DNA of 64,000 bases from Gordionus sp. m RMFG-2023 (Eukaryota; Nematomorpha; Gordioida; Chordodea; Parachordodidae), in assembly GCF_954871325.1 (NCBI RefSeq), contig NC_088776.1, forward strand, positions 6,455,985 through 6,519,984, in the 5' to 3' direction. Shown piece after piece: positions 1 through 15,000 of this stretch; the stretch's first letter is position 1; each line of letters starts with the position of its first letter. Under the pieces are notes generated by a model that was not told the origin of the DNA, did not search any database, and was given only the letters and a program-made list of their open reading frames with translations. The position numbers and the translations under genes were made by a program.

Positions 1-3000
1 CCTTCCCATCGCCCCCACATGGAAAATATGATAAGGCAAGATTTTTTTTTCCCATAATACTTTGTATTGATATCTAGACGAAAATATCTGTTTGTATTTC
101 TATTTAAATTGAGAAAAACCTCCTTAAATTTATACTTTAATTACAATAAAATTAACTCACAAATTTCTTCTTCTTATTTAAAAATGTGCATGAAAAGAAA
201 CACCCTAAAAATCAACGATTTTAATTATTATTTTAGGAAACAAGGCGCTTCCTTGAAGCGCTAATTCGTGTCTGATTGATATATGACAGGCCCACTTAGT
301 TAGTAGTATTTATAACTTTACTAAACAATCGTTCAATATTACCACTTGATAGTCTAATCGTTTTTAATGTCACCTTAACCAATCAATCTTATTTTTTTAA
401 AAATGCCGCATGCCTATTGCAACTAAATAATAGGATCATCAAAGATTACAGTCAGAGACAACGAATCTCAAATTTTGAAATCCATTGCTTTAATGCCTCC
501 ATTTCTTTCATGCTTAAGTTTCTGCTATATCTTTCGTTTTAACTTGAATCTTGGGTATCAATTTTCGATATTTTCTTATTTTGCTAATAAAATTTTTTTA
601 TTTATACCGTGTTTACCAAGGAATATATATACTTCGTTAATAAGCCTAACATTGGTCTAAACTTTAGCATTAGAACTTTCAAATGTAGCACATAATTTAT
701 GATAGGATAGGACTCGTATTAATGTGGGATTTAAATTCATATCAAATTTCTGATTATATAATGAGATTTGCTTCTATAACTATTAAATATATCGGAACAA
801 AATAATATCTTAAAAAGATGGTAGAATCATATGATTCAAATTTAAATCGGTTAAAAAGGGAAATTTTAATTAATATTTTTCTATAATTTTCGTTTTTTTA
901 ATATTTATTTTGTTAATAAATAGGGTTTATCTAAACTAGGGGTCTGCAAAGGGCGGGTTTTTAGCCCACAAGTGCGGCGAGCGAACGTAAGCCCTAGTTT
1001 AAATTGTATAATTACGTTCTCGTTACTCTTTATACTAATGTGTGAAACAGAGTTTGAGAGAGAGAGCGCGCAAAGCGAAGTGGAAGAAGAGTTTTTAAAT
1101 TAAATTTTTATTAAGCATATTGTTGCAAATTCTACATTTATACTATTCCTAGAAATCAAGAAGGAATGAGCATTTATAAATGTAGGGTAATGTCATTAGC
1201 CTCATATAAATTTCCAATTTTCCCATATATAAATGTGAAAAAATGGCAATTATGTATATTAATTATTATTATATATAGAAGATAATAAAACAAAATTATG
1301 TAAATTATATTTTAAAAAAAGAAAATTTAAATATTAAAATATTAATTTTAAAAAAAAGGAAAATGAAATTTATTATATTCAAAAATGGAAAATTATATTA
1401 AAGAGAAAATACCGCTATATTGATATATTAGGTAGCTTAAAAATTCTAATCCTTTCATCTAAAACTACGCATCATCTCTTACATTCTGGGTTAGAGCACT
1501 TCAGATTCTATTTTTTCCTTCCGAAATTTTTAATCTAAATATATACATTTTAAGCCTTTAATATGAAGGTTAGTAACTTTTTTGCTTTGTCCTTATCAGA
1601 ATTATCATTATTTTTTGTTATAGAAAAAGAAATAATCATTTCTCTATATATTTTTTAAAATTCTTCATGCCCACGGGAACATTTTTTAAATTATTAGACC
1701 GGACCTTGTTTTGAGTGGACTTGCGGGGCTTAACCCATGACACCCTAAGAATCTCGTTTTAGGCTAACGCTGCTAGACATAGCTGATTAAACAGAGTGAT
1801 ATATTCGAATATTTTCTAGCTCTCAAACATATTATTAATTCAAAATTTTCTAGGCATTTTAAAATTGGGTTATCATGGTCAGACCTGCACACCTTTAAAC
1901 GATCCACAAAAATTAATATTAAATTTACTATGGGTCATACTGCGCTACTTTTTTCAGAGACCCGATGCATGCAGACGCTTATTAAACCCCAGGTAGGCCA
2001 GGCATTAAGCCATTCCTTAAAATAAAACTCCAACAGGGCTTTAAATTTTTTTAAATCCGTGAATGGGGCAGGTTTTCATCTTTTTGAAATCTTAGGTATT
2101 TCATTTTTTCATTTGTATTAATTCAAATTTTTTTTAAAAATAAAATATAATATTTTAAATATAAATAATTTAAATAAAAATATTTCCCTCTATATTTATT
2201 GTTAATAAACATTTTACATAATAATTATTAAACATTTGATTTGATCCATATAAAAATTTTCTTTTTAAAAATAAAGTTAATGCGTTTAGCACACAAAATA
2301 ATTATGTTTAAAAAAAATTATATATAGTAATTAATGTATTTAATATGTAGGAAGATTTTTACATTTTAACGACTTTTATATATAAAAATTAGGCTTATAA
2401 TAATAATTAATACGCGAAATTATAAACAAGAAAAAAATAAAATTAAAAAAGAAAAACAAACCTGCCCGAATTCACATTTTAAGCACCGCAACTCATGAAA
2501 TGATTCCTTTAAAAAAAAAAAATTATATTCTTTATAGGATCTATCATTTATGGGTCTATGCGAGGAAGATAAAAATTGGAAAAGTTTCTCAAAAATTAAT
2601 CTTTCATGTAATCATTTAAATTTTTTCTTTAATTTTACAATGATCATTCAATTCCTAGTCAGGATTAACCCATCTCCCCCCCCCCCTCTTCCAATTTTAC
2701 AATTCCCTATTTTTATTTTTATTTTTAAAAAAAATAAAATAAATAAATAAAAAGTAAAAAAAAAATCTTCCTTTTTTTCACAGAAAATAATTTTTTATAT
2801 AAATAATTATTAAAGTAAATTATCTTTTTTTTTCTTCAGTTAAACTTAGATTTTTTTTTTCTTATGTGAATTAGGTAATCCAAAAAAAAAATTTTTTTTG
2901 CATTCCATTTCCGTAAATAGTTAAAAAAATCAAAAATATGACATTTTCTACTACAACCTTTTTATCTCCTCCCGAAAAATAAAAAAATTACGTATCATTT

Positions 3001-3047
3001 TTTTTTTAAAAAAAAAAGAAGAAGGGTTTTCGTGAGAGAAAATATCG
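1..3047. other. Non-coding stretch, no supported gene
   Basis: No exon-like stretch with family similarity or elevated GC was found here. The DNA is A/T homopolymer-rich. Two places resemble ends of short hAT-type elements: a GGGGTCTGCAAAGGGCGGG-like start near 938 and a CAGACCTGCA-like stretch near 1879. I could not pair them into an element with matching ends. A C11 tract lies at 2676-2686. The small open frames in this stretch look like chance. Confidence 0.6.
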
Positions 3048-6000
3048 ATGAAAGATCCAAACAATATTTTAGGATCCATTCCTACTCCTTCATACGTGTC
3101 AGATATCGTGAAGAAAATTTCTCGTCAAGAATCCGTCGATAATTTATGGGAACCTCCCGATCCTCCAAGCGAGCGTGTGCGTGGAGGAATCATCCCGATT
3201 TCTAAGGTAAAATTCTCTTAGATTTTTAGATAATTTTTGATATCCTTAGAAGCATTGGCATTAAAGGCGGAGGGGTGGGGGTGGCTTACTTAACAACCCT
3301 AAATTAAACAAAATTTTACATGTTTTATAAATTTAAACGCCAAAATTTATTTTTATATGTATCTTAAGTAAATCATCAAAAAAAGAGTAGCTTATTAAGT
3401 AACCCTAAATGTTTAGAACAACTGTTTTGAAAACTTTTATAATGCGATTAATGTGTTAAGATACCAAATTATCCTAAGAATTTTAGTTTAAAAAAGAAAG
3501 TTTTATCCAAATATTAATTATAATTTACCATCAATTTTATCGCTTTATAAAATTAAAACAGTTCTAGACATGTACATCAAAATAAATTTTGTCTTGGACA
3601 GGCACCACCAAACCTCTAGCGAAAACCCTGAATTTTTTTTTGCGATTCCTAGAAAAACATCATTCTATTTAATTTGTTAGAATTTTTTTTTAAAATCCAA
3701 ATATTGGCACGAATTTTAACTTGAATCCAGTCCAGTTTTTTTATAAATAATAAACCCCGCCCCGACAAGTTGATTGACATTATTTACTCATTAAGTTCTA
3801 ACTGTCATAACGAAAAACTTTCAGGATCTAATTCAAGCTCCGTGAAGTTGGCCGAACATTTGGAGGCACTAACGATGAATATGTCATTTTTTAGTGCTTC
3901 GTGATTGCTTATTAGTGCTTCAATCCGTATAGTAGCCGAATTTAAGAAAAAAAAATTATAAGCAAAAATAAAAATTTGTACCAACTTCACGCTTAAAAGT
4001 TGATTGAAAGCACTAACGATGAAACTTATATCATTCTTAAGTGCTTAGTTAGTATCTAATTCAGCGTTATATAGGAGGATTTATTTGAATTAATTTCTAT
4101 TCTTGTGTAAAGAAATGGTATACAATATTATAAAAATTCTTAAAGATTAAGGTTTATGTAAAATTGTACCGACAAGGAGAAAATAAGAATAATGATGCCA
4201 GTGATTCGTTCATCTCATCATGCACCGCGAGCAATAAAATCTCATTAAAATTTATCGAACATTTGAACGATTCCGTCATCAACGATGATTGGTTGGATGA
4301 TGATAATAACGCAGAGGTATTGGATCTAAAGGCGAGATTTAGATCTCTGAATAAATCTCCGACTTACTCCTTTGATTACGTTTTCTCCCCCGGCTCCATC
4401 AAGGTTTAAATTTAAACACAAAACAAAGAAAAATATAAAAAACTAATTTTAAGAAAAGCATAATTGGGTTCCTAAAGGGGAACCATTGTTAAATTTAGTA
4501 ATGTTTATTTGTATGTTCTGCCTACGAGTAATTCCTTAGGTTCGAACGTTTGCCCTCAATTGCATCATAAGTTAAGGTAGACATCAACGACACTATTCAA
4601 TAAATAAATTATTAAGCCTCCTTTTAAAAAAAGTTCGTATACCTAATATCTTAGAACCCTGCAACCTCTCAACAGATGGCGGCCTAAGATCAGATGACCA
4701 CTATCCCCTGGGCTATGAGCAAATTCCTTATTTGGGATTATATACGTGTCGCATCCTTCCCAACCAAAATAAATAGTCTCTACTTACTCAAGCAGAAATT
4801 TTTAAAAAATAAGCAATTACAAAAGCCTCAGTATTTTTATATTCTCACCAATTGCAATGTCTACCAATACCCTGTTCTCTCCTATAACTCAGTTTAAAAA
4901 AAAAATTTAGCTCACAAAATTAAATTGCAGACATCCGAACCTAGGGAATTCCTATTCCTTAGGCAGAGCACACAAATAAATATTTTTAAATTTAACTATT
5001 GTTCTTAAAATTATTTTTTTTTTTAAGTTTATAATTATAAAATTTAAAAAAAAAAACAAAGTTAGATTTGATAGATAAGGAAGATGGAAAGAAAGAAAAG
5101 AGAGAATAATTAGATGAAGTGGAAAGAATTATTTTAAATAATATACATTTAATGTTTTCCTGATAAACATGTATAAAAGATCTGATATGACCATTAGTAG
5201 TGACGCAAAATTGCCCCATTTGAGCCGATTTTTAGTCAAAAATTTTGCCTAAGCCTCGAGATTTCGTTATAAATATATGCCCAAATCTTTGGTGCCATCT
5301 ATGAGCAAAATTTTCAGGCTTTTCTAATATTTTCCTCAATAATGAGATAGCCGTTCATATGGAACGATTTTGCATCAATAACTGTTGAGAGTTTAGGGTT
5401 AAATATAAAATTTAGCTTATTATATTAAAAAGATGAGGAACGGTAATGAAATATTTTTGTTAGTAATTTGACACTGAAGGGAAAAAGGGGGGGGGGGATT
5501 ATATAAAACAAATCTTTTTATAATAATGAATACTAATAAAAAAAAAAAATTTTTTTAAAGTTTCCATCCATCTATTTTGGAAAATGGAAACACTGCTTGC
5601 ATCTGCAAATCGCAATGTAATTTTACAATTAATGTTTTTAATATAGAATATAAAAGTTTTATTTATTCTTTTTACGATCAGCCAACTTATAACATTTATA
5701 TTTTATTTTATGATGATTATAATAAAGGTTTTGCTATTGAAATTGGATATGTTATTCTTACTTATTATACATACATTTAAAACAAAAAAGTCTTTAAAAA
5801 AAGGGAAAAATATTTGAATATCGAGAAAAATTTATCAATATTTTTAATTTTACATTTTAAAAAGATAAATGAAATTAATAAATGAGGTTGTTTTTTTAAA
5901 AAAAAAATTAATTAATCTGTTTTTGATAATTGAAATTTTTTAAATCTTTTTTAGTTTATAAATTTTATAATATTTAAAAAAAATATATAAATCATGAAAG

Positions 6001-9000
6001 TAAAAAAAAAACCCTGGCAATAATAAACTCTGCTCTGGCTCGAGTCACCTTTACCCCTGTATAAAATACCCCATTATAGAATATTCTCTAAGCCTCGAAA
6101 TTTGGCAAATGGATTCTATAAGCTACATTTCGTGACTTACAATTATATTATTTTAGCTATAAATCTCAGTCGGGTGGTCATATTTTTAAAAGCGAAACAA
6201 CATAATCTGTTTGTTTAAAAAAAATGATAAGGGGGGTATAAGGTGATTGATAACTTTATTATTCTTATTTCTAAATTTAAATAAATGAATAATTGGTTAA
6301 TTTTTTTTTAAAGGTTTGGCGTAGAATTAAAGTTTCGAGTTATATCTATATTTTTATTTTTTTTTTAAAATCCAAACTATCCATAATTTGGTATAGCAGA
6401 CTCAGTTGTCACCTTTAGTTTTTTTTTGTTAAATGGCTCTATTTTTCTCCTGGAGATTTCGCTAATAGATGTCCAAAAACCTTTATGTCCATCTATGAGC
6501 AAAATCTTCAGGGTTTGATATTTTTCTAAAATGGGCTCAAATCGTGCCGTTTAACAACACTAGTCGAATTAATAGATTTGTTAAAAAAAATGAATATTGA
6601 TTTTAAAACCGTTAATTTTATTAATATTCTCTTCATTTTATATTCTTTAATTTTTTGTTTATAATAGTAAATTTAAATAAATATATAATTTATATTTTCA
6701 TATATATATAATATAATATAATAAATATTAAAAAAAAGGGACAAATATTTTCTTCTTCTTAAATGGGCACCTCTGAGACCAATTATATTTTACATTTTTA
6801 TATATTTTTAAAATAAAAAGAAAAGAAAATATAAAAATTTTTTAAAAAAATATGATAAGATTTTTTATGTTAATAACAATTATGAATATCTTTGGGAATG
6901 GACATATTCCATTAATTATGCTCTCTCAAGCGAGAAATTAAGAATTAATTCTTTTTTTATTTTTGAGATTTATTAGGCAAAGAAAAATAGAAGGAAAATA
7001 TAATAATTATTAAATTAAAATATATCAAAATATTTATTTAAGGCGGAGGGGACAAAAAAAAACTTTTGAAGTGAAATTTTACCGTATAATTTATAAAAAT
7101 GTCAATTATATTATACTTATGAAATGACTAAATTTTTTTAAAAAAAATGATATAATAATTAAATTTTAAATATTTTTTGGACGTTTTTTATAATTGTTTT
7201 TAAAAAAGAATATACTTATTTTGAATATATTTTTTTATTTTTTTTAAAAAAAATTTGATTTTAATGAGCGCATAATATTTATGCTTATTGTATAATCATT
7301 ATTAGGGTTGTTAACCGGCCCGGCTCGATTTAAGCCGATTTTTAAAAACGGTTTTACTCAAATATTTTAGCCAGAAAAATATTGTCTAAGACCTCGAGAT
7401 TTCGTTAACAGATGTTCAAACCTTTGTGCCACCTCTGAGCAAAATCTTAAGGCTTGCATAACATTTTTCCTAATAAAATATTGAGTTAGCCGTTTTTTAA
7501 AAATCGGCTCAAAATGAGTCGTTTAACAACACTAATTATTATCCTAAAATGTTTAAACTCCCAAATTATGTCAAATTTTATTACTTGTTTTTTTTTGCAA
7601 GATTATTTAAATGAAAACCATTTATTTCATTTTATTTACGCTAAAACGAGTGGCTAACGCAACGTAATCTCTTTGGTACAAAGCATATGAGAGCTAGCGA
7701 AGCTAACGTTGGGTTATCAATGATGTTTTTAAAAAAGGTATAAAAAATCGAAGTAGAAACAGATTAAGATTTATACAGGCTTGCCCGGTTCGTGACCCGA
7801 ATTTCCTATTCTTCCTTTTTTTTGTCCTGATTGAAATATCACAATTTAAAAAAAAATAGGGAGACGGGAAATATTAACTGAAAAGAATGATAATCTTATG
7901 ATGGAAAATCCTATGAGATTGGAAATTAGGGATTTCAGGATTTCTATCTGCAGTATTTGTCGATGGAGAGATTAAATAGATAAACATCGTTAAAAATATT
8001 AAAGTTATTGCCAAAAAAATATAATAATTATATATACATATTTTGAGTTTGAGATTTCATTTATACCTCTATATCCTAGTGTTGTAACACAATAATATTT
8101 TATTAGGAAAAATATTATGCAAGCCTTAAGATTTTGCTCATAGGTGGCACAAAGGTTTGAACATCTATTAACGAAATCTCGAGGCTTAGACAATATTTTT
8201 CTGGCTCAAATATTGAGTTAGCCTTTTTTACAAAACGTCTTAAATCGAGCCGTTTAACAACACTAATAACAACTATAATATTTTTTTTTAAATTCAATCC
8301 ACGGGGCATACCTAAATCTTAAAGAATTTTCCCCCGACAAATTCCGATTATATTTTTCATCTCCACTTTTATTTTAATCTTGTAAATTATATTCCCTTTC
8401 CATTCGTTACTAATAGTAATATAATTACATAATTACCGTGACTCATCTTAAAAAAATAGTAATGTTTAGAAGAGGGGGGGGGGGGTGAAAATTTTAACTG
8501 AGAAGATATATCAATTGTTGATTTGATTTTTACTAATTTAAAATTATTTTTTTATATACAGATAATATATTATGTATGATGATATAAATATAATTGAAAT
8601 AAATGATAGGCTGAATATATGATTTTTTTATCATAATAGAAAAATGATTTTTCCAGTTAATTATCCAAGAAAATAATATTAGTATTGATATCTTAAGGTT
8701 GTCGGGACACTTTAAGCCGCCATAACCCTGTATTCGCAGTGAACACGACGCTTGCGAAGTATATAAAATATGATTACATTAATTTTTGTATACTTAGTCG
8801 CGAATTCGCGTTAACTGTGAGTTGCAGGGTAAGGCCTCATTTATAGTGACAAAGATAGTAGTTCTAATCATGCGGTGATCATCGCTAAAGGATGCCATAA
8901 CTGTATTATTAAATTTAATCGGTGTGATGCCACGTGGAGCTATAGACCCTACTCTTTCCACAAATTTTTTTCAAAAATAATAAATTTAAATTTAGGCACC

Positions 9001-12000
9001 ATGTTTTAGCCATTTTTTATAACCTCTAGTTAAGTTACGTTCATTACGGCAAAATTAAGCTTTTTTTAGACTTGTGACATGAACTTTAATCTCAATTTTT
9101 TTTATTATTTGGATTAAATATACGTCCTCAGAGCTGCTGGGAATGGAGACGTAAATTGTATACTTTTTAAAATCAGGACCAGGGCTTAAAAATTACGCAT
9201 CCAATCCTGCGCTTATCTAAATATATATTTTTTTTAAATACATACTCGGGCCGCGTCGTTCAGACCTTTTTTAAAAAAATATATATGTTATAACCAGTTG
9301 GAAAATGATATATAAAAGGTCATTTAACCAATTCATTATCTTGCATTTATAAAATATAAGCCAAAAATGATATAAAAATCTAAGTCGAACCGAACCTATC
9401 GGCTCATAATTGTGTGGTCAAATATAAAAGATTTTATAATAGTAATAAGAATTTGATTTCGTAATTTTAATTTTTTCACAAAAAAAAATAACAATCTCAT
9501 TTAGACCGAAAATGCTTTTCATATTTTGAAAGATATAATTCCCGACTTTTTCGATGGCAAATCTTCCACCATTGTAGTCAGCGGTACCTCGGACCAAGGT
9601 TAGATTATATATTATTATATTTCTTTAAAGAAAGAAGGAAAAAAGGAAAAAAAAGAATGAAAGGAAAGAAGGAAAGGAAAGAAAGAAAGAAGGAAAGAAA
9701 GTGTTTTACTATATACAGTCTTCAAAAAAAAGTGATTAATTCTTTTCTTATGTTTTGTTCTATTTTTTTAAAAAAATTAAAGTTTTTTTATATTTTGTTT
9801 TCTAAACAGAAATATTGGATTCCCTGATAGGCAGATTTGGAGCTCACGAAACCGGACTATTGACGGGTGCGATATATTTGACTTCCAAAGTAATCGATTC
9901 GATCGGATATAAAAAAGAATCCGAACTACCTCATTTCGAATTGACTTTTTCTAAGTCCTTGATCCCGTTAGCTCAATCGAATACAAACGAAAGTATATAT
10001 ATATTTATATAATTATATATAAACCTTAAATTATATGAATATTATATATTTTAAGTTGTTGCGCCTATCCAATTTTCGATCGTTCTTAATCACCGTGCCT
10101 CTTCCCTATTAGTCGATACACTTAAAAACGAATACCTCACTCATTCAAGTATATTATTTGAAACAAATACCTCATGTTAATGCCCTTATTTTTTGTAATT
10201 TGTGACGGTTTAATATATTATACCCAACTAAAACGAACTCATATCTAGTAGCGTCCTAATTAGAGAAAGAAAAATTTGAAGCCCACAAGTCTAGCTTTAT
10301 ATTTACCTCTTTCCACAAAATCTGAAAAATAACCCCGCTTATGTTATGCACTTATTTTTTGAAATTTGTAACGGTTTAATATATTATACCCGACTAAAAC
10401 GAACTCATATCTAGTAGCGTCCTAATGAGAGAAAGAAAAATTTGAAGCCAACAAGGCTAGCTCTAGATTTACCTTTAATTACATAAAATCTGAAAGATAT
10501 AGAAATCAAGGCGCCTTCTACACCCCTCCCCCCCCCATCATTTATGTAGACATTTATATTATAATGATATATTTTTTAAAACTATAAAATATCGACATTA
10601 AATCACTTTCACATTATTACTTTTTCTTTATTTTCGCCAATAAGCAATTTTTTTTTTCTTCTTTCTATTTTTCCCCAAAGATTATAAGATTGCATTTTGC
10701 TAATATAATATATATATATTTTAAAAAAAATAAAATATTATCATAAAATTATTTGAATTTATCGCGAATATGATCTAGACCATGGACATGACATTAATTT
10801 TTATTATATTTGATATTCGTAATAAGATTATGGGGCGAAATTTAAAAGAAGAAATTAAAAAATCTTGATTTGTAATTTTTGTTCGAAAAGCATATTATGT
10901 CTAAAAACAAAATATTTTTCAAAAGATTATAAATTTAGATATAAATTATATTTAATATTTTGAAAAAAATAAATAAGGATTTGTTTGAATAAAAAATAAA
11001 ATTATCTAATCATTAATATTAAACTGATAAAAATTTGTTCTTTGTAAAACTTGATTAGTATGAATTTATCGATATCGATTAAAATACAAATTATCTTGTC
11101 CTTTAATAACTTGATTAATATGAAAATATATCGATTAAAATATAACTTGTCTTGTCCTTTAATGGTAGCCTCCCTCAAATTTTTGTTTTGAAAATAAATA
11201 TCAAAAATATAAAATTTTTCCAGCAATACTCTCTTTTTTTTTTGGTTTTTTTATGATTACACATTAATTTTTTGCCAATATAAAATAATCTTTTTTTTGA
11301 TCATCAAAATATTTTAATTATATATATTGGGTAAAATTGTAATAATGTATTTTGATTTTCAAAGTAAAAATTTATTTTCGAAGTTTGTGTATATAAAATG
11401 TAAAAAAAAGGCGAAATATTTTATTTTGGAGGACCTTTGTAAACTGATATCAATAATCTGTGATTTCCTGCAGGCGAAATTTCGAGGCTTAGGTAAATAT
11501 ATTTTGGCTAAAATAACGAATTTATTTCATCAACGAAAAGAATTAATGAATTAAAAGAGTTGGTGGAGTGGTCTGACTTGGAATCGTGTGAGTTGTTGCT
11601 ATATGTACCTATCAGGTGGTTATCATTAATACCTGCCATCGTAGAATTTTAAAATTTTACAAAACCCTTAAAAAAATACTTTTTAAATAAAGATTTTAAA
11701 AGCTGTCCTAGAACGGGCTTCGGACAGGACCTATTTTTTTAAAAAAAATCGGGTTCGGGCTGGGTCGGGCCTTGTAAATATTTTTTTAATATCTTAAATT
11801 TATCAATTTTAATGTTGAATTTTTTATGTAAAATAAAAATATTTGATTTTATTTATAGAAACTAAACGCCATATAACATATATCCTTTATTTTGAGTAAT
11901 TATACAAATTAATTTCTATATTTAAAAAATTCGGTCCGGGCCGAGCTTGAAAAATTAGGCCCGATGCAGATCACTAGTTTTTAATATATCAACTTGATTT

Positions 12001-15000
12001 GTGTTTAATATTCTCGATTTGACTACATTGGGGTATGAAATTTGGGGTCGGGGCTTGCAAAGAATATAATGCCCGGCGGTCTTAATTAAAAGAAATATTC
12101 CCAAAGCCTAACTATGTTAAACCTGCTATTATGATCATTCATTCATAAATACGATTCTCTCCCCTCCCTTTCCTACATTTTGTGTTTATTGCTATAAGAA
12201 AATCATGAAACCTAAATCTTCATCATTATTGGTTATTCATAGGATATATTTCACGGATTTGGAAAAAACCCGTCTGAGCCGGACAACCTTAGTAGGAACC
12301 GGTCATAGCTATACAAATTTGAACCGACCGGGTAGGTTCAAATACTGAATTTCAACCGGGCTTGAAAATTTCGTCATTTGCATCGATGATTTAATTTTTT
12401 ACTATAATATAGTCTCAGTTCTCCGAAATTTGTACAAATAATATATATATTTGTTTATTTTTTAAAAGCATTTTCTATTTTAATATAATGATATTAGATC
12501 ACTCGCGGACCAATCACCAGCTCTATGTAATAAGTTTGAAAAGGTTTTATCTAGCCGACAAAACGAACAGTAAATATTCTAACATAATAAATATTAACCT
12601 GCATGCCCATACCGAAATCCGTCCCGAATAGGCTCGATATAAATGGTGTAATTTTAAGAATTATGGCCGCGCAAATACGCGCTTGAACCATAAAAATATG
12701 AGTTTAAAAAAACCGGACAATTTTTTTTAAAAAATCCGAGTCGAATCAGACAACATGCTAAAAGCGGTTTAAAATATTATATATAGTTTTCTCGCTGATT
12801 CAAATTTTATTTTAAATGATAAAATTATTTAATTTATGTATTTAATTAGATAGTAAAATATACAGTAGAATCAACGTACTTTGTTTGGCCAATAACCAAA
12901 GTTACGATAAATATCTTCGACCTAATGGCCGCGATATTAAGAGATACCTTGAACTAAGAGATGTTATATATTCTCTATTGGATCTGCCTCGAGATGATTC
13001 CTATCATAACCAGTATAAATATAAAAAAAATTTTTACCCATAATTATCTTATCTTATTTTTTTTTGAAATAAAATTGTATACAGGGATTTTCGAAATTAC
13101 GATCAAATTAAAAATTCAGCAATAAATATTATTAGCCATGTTAACAACACTCAAGATGAATACGTATACAATCATTTAATTTTAAAAATGTTGTCGGATA
13201 TTTATACGAACAAGGAATCCAAACAGGTTTAAAGAAAATAGGGATTCAATCTTTAATTTAAATAAATAATACCGGGTTCTAAACCAAACCCTGACCTCTG
13301 GATCCGGGACTCATAGAACCGTTAACCGATAACATTTCTATTTATAAAATCAAACCCGATTCTTCTTTTATTCGATCAATAGTTTAAATAGATAATAATA
13401 ATTTATATTTATACCGGACCCCTTTGGTCGGCCTATTTGGTGAACCCAAATTTTTTTTAAAAAATACAAACCTGAACTCTTACCGAACGTAGGGTCCAGA
13501 ACCCTGAATTAATATTTTTTTTTAATATTTAGATCCGTTATTTTAATAAAATGGGATCTCCATTGCTCAAGGAAAAATCAAATAAAAGATATCCGTTTCA
13601 CCATTATTTTGACGATTTTAATTCCAGCACCGAAGAATCCTACCCGACCGTTATATACTTATCGAAAAACTCGCGCAAATATCATGCCGACAATTACGAT
13701 AATCTGGACAAGTTACTGCCGATTCAATTAAACAAATCCAAGAATAATATATACCTCACTAATCGGGAGAAAAATCAAAACGTTAGACCGGGTTTATTGG
13801 TGGAAGGGAATAAAAAGTATTTTAGCCATGATTCTCTGGAAAGTAACGGCAGCGAAACGTACTATTACAACAACAAAGTTATAATAAAACCGGGCAAGGC
13901 GCCCCTCCGCGATATATCTAGCCGGAAAAAATTTGTCAAGGATAAGCCTCTGCATTGCTTATCCTCTACGCCACCTCCCAGAAACAAAAAATATTCCTTC
14001 AAAGTCGACGGTAGTTTTGACAGAGGTCAAATGTACAGCAGTTTAAATCGCAAGCACGTAAAAATGAGGGAGTCTAAGCACTTTACAAGGCCTCACCAAG
14101 AATCCGTAGAACGGAAGCAGCTGGATAATATTAACGGTTTTATGGATATTATTAAAGATTCAAACGAACTCCAGGGTCCCTTTAAATTGAGCACGGCGCC
14201 TAATTTGAAAGAAACTTGGATTGACGGGCCGTATTCCCCGGATTTTTTAAAGAATATACAAAATAAAGTTGCCATGAATAAAAATTCCAATATCAACTCG
14301 TTCCCAGTTAATGAAAGTAATAATACGTTTGTGGCCAAAGTATGCGAGCTTACTGATAATCCATCTATCGGTCAACGCAGAACGAGTAAATTAAAAAAAT
14401 TCACTTCTACGAATTGTGATTCACTTTTGCAGGTTATTTCGCGATCCAACATGATTTTACCAAATGTCACGTCATCACTAGACACCCAAAATTTAATGCT
14501 TAAACATTCGAACAAAACGGATTTGGAAATAAATATAAAAGAGTTGCAAGTCATAGGGGACGAATTGAACAACATTTTCAAGAAACACGAAGATTTAGAA
14601 AATGTATTTATGAGCGAAAGCGCTGAAGACACAATGACGGATTTTAATCTTTCCTTCGTTGACATTCCATACCTCTCGGAATCTCTGAACCTAAAGAATA
14701 ATCACGATAACGTAAAATTCAGTTTTACCAAACCGTGTTTGTATAGTCAACCTCAAAAACATTTGACTTCCGAAACCCTTAGAACCACCTCTCATTCGAT
14801 TTCTATAAGCGAGTTATCGGCCAAGCATAAACCGGTAATGAAAGTTGATCCTTTTGTCACGTCAACTTATTGTCACATGGGTAAAAGGCATGACAATAGT
14901 ACAAAAGAATCGGCAGATATTCATAATAGCACATGGGTGAAAGGTGAAAATATAGGCAGATCCAACATATTCGTAGAAAACGATATCTACGCCAATAATC

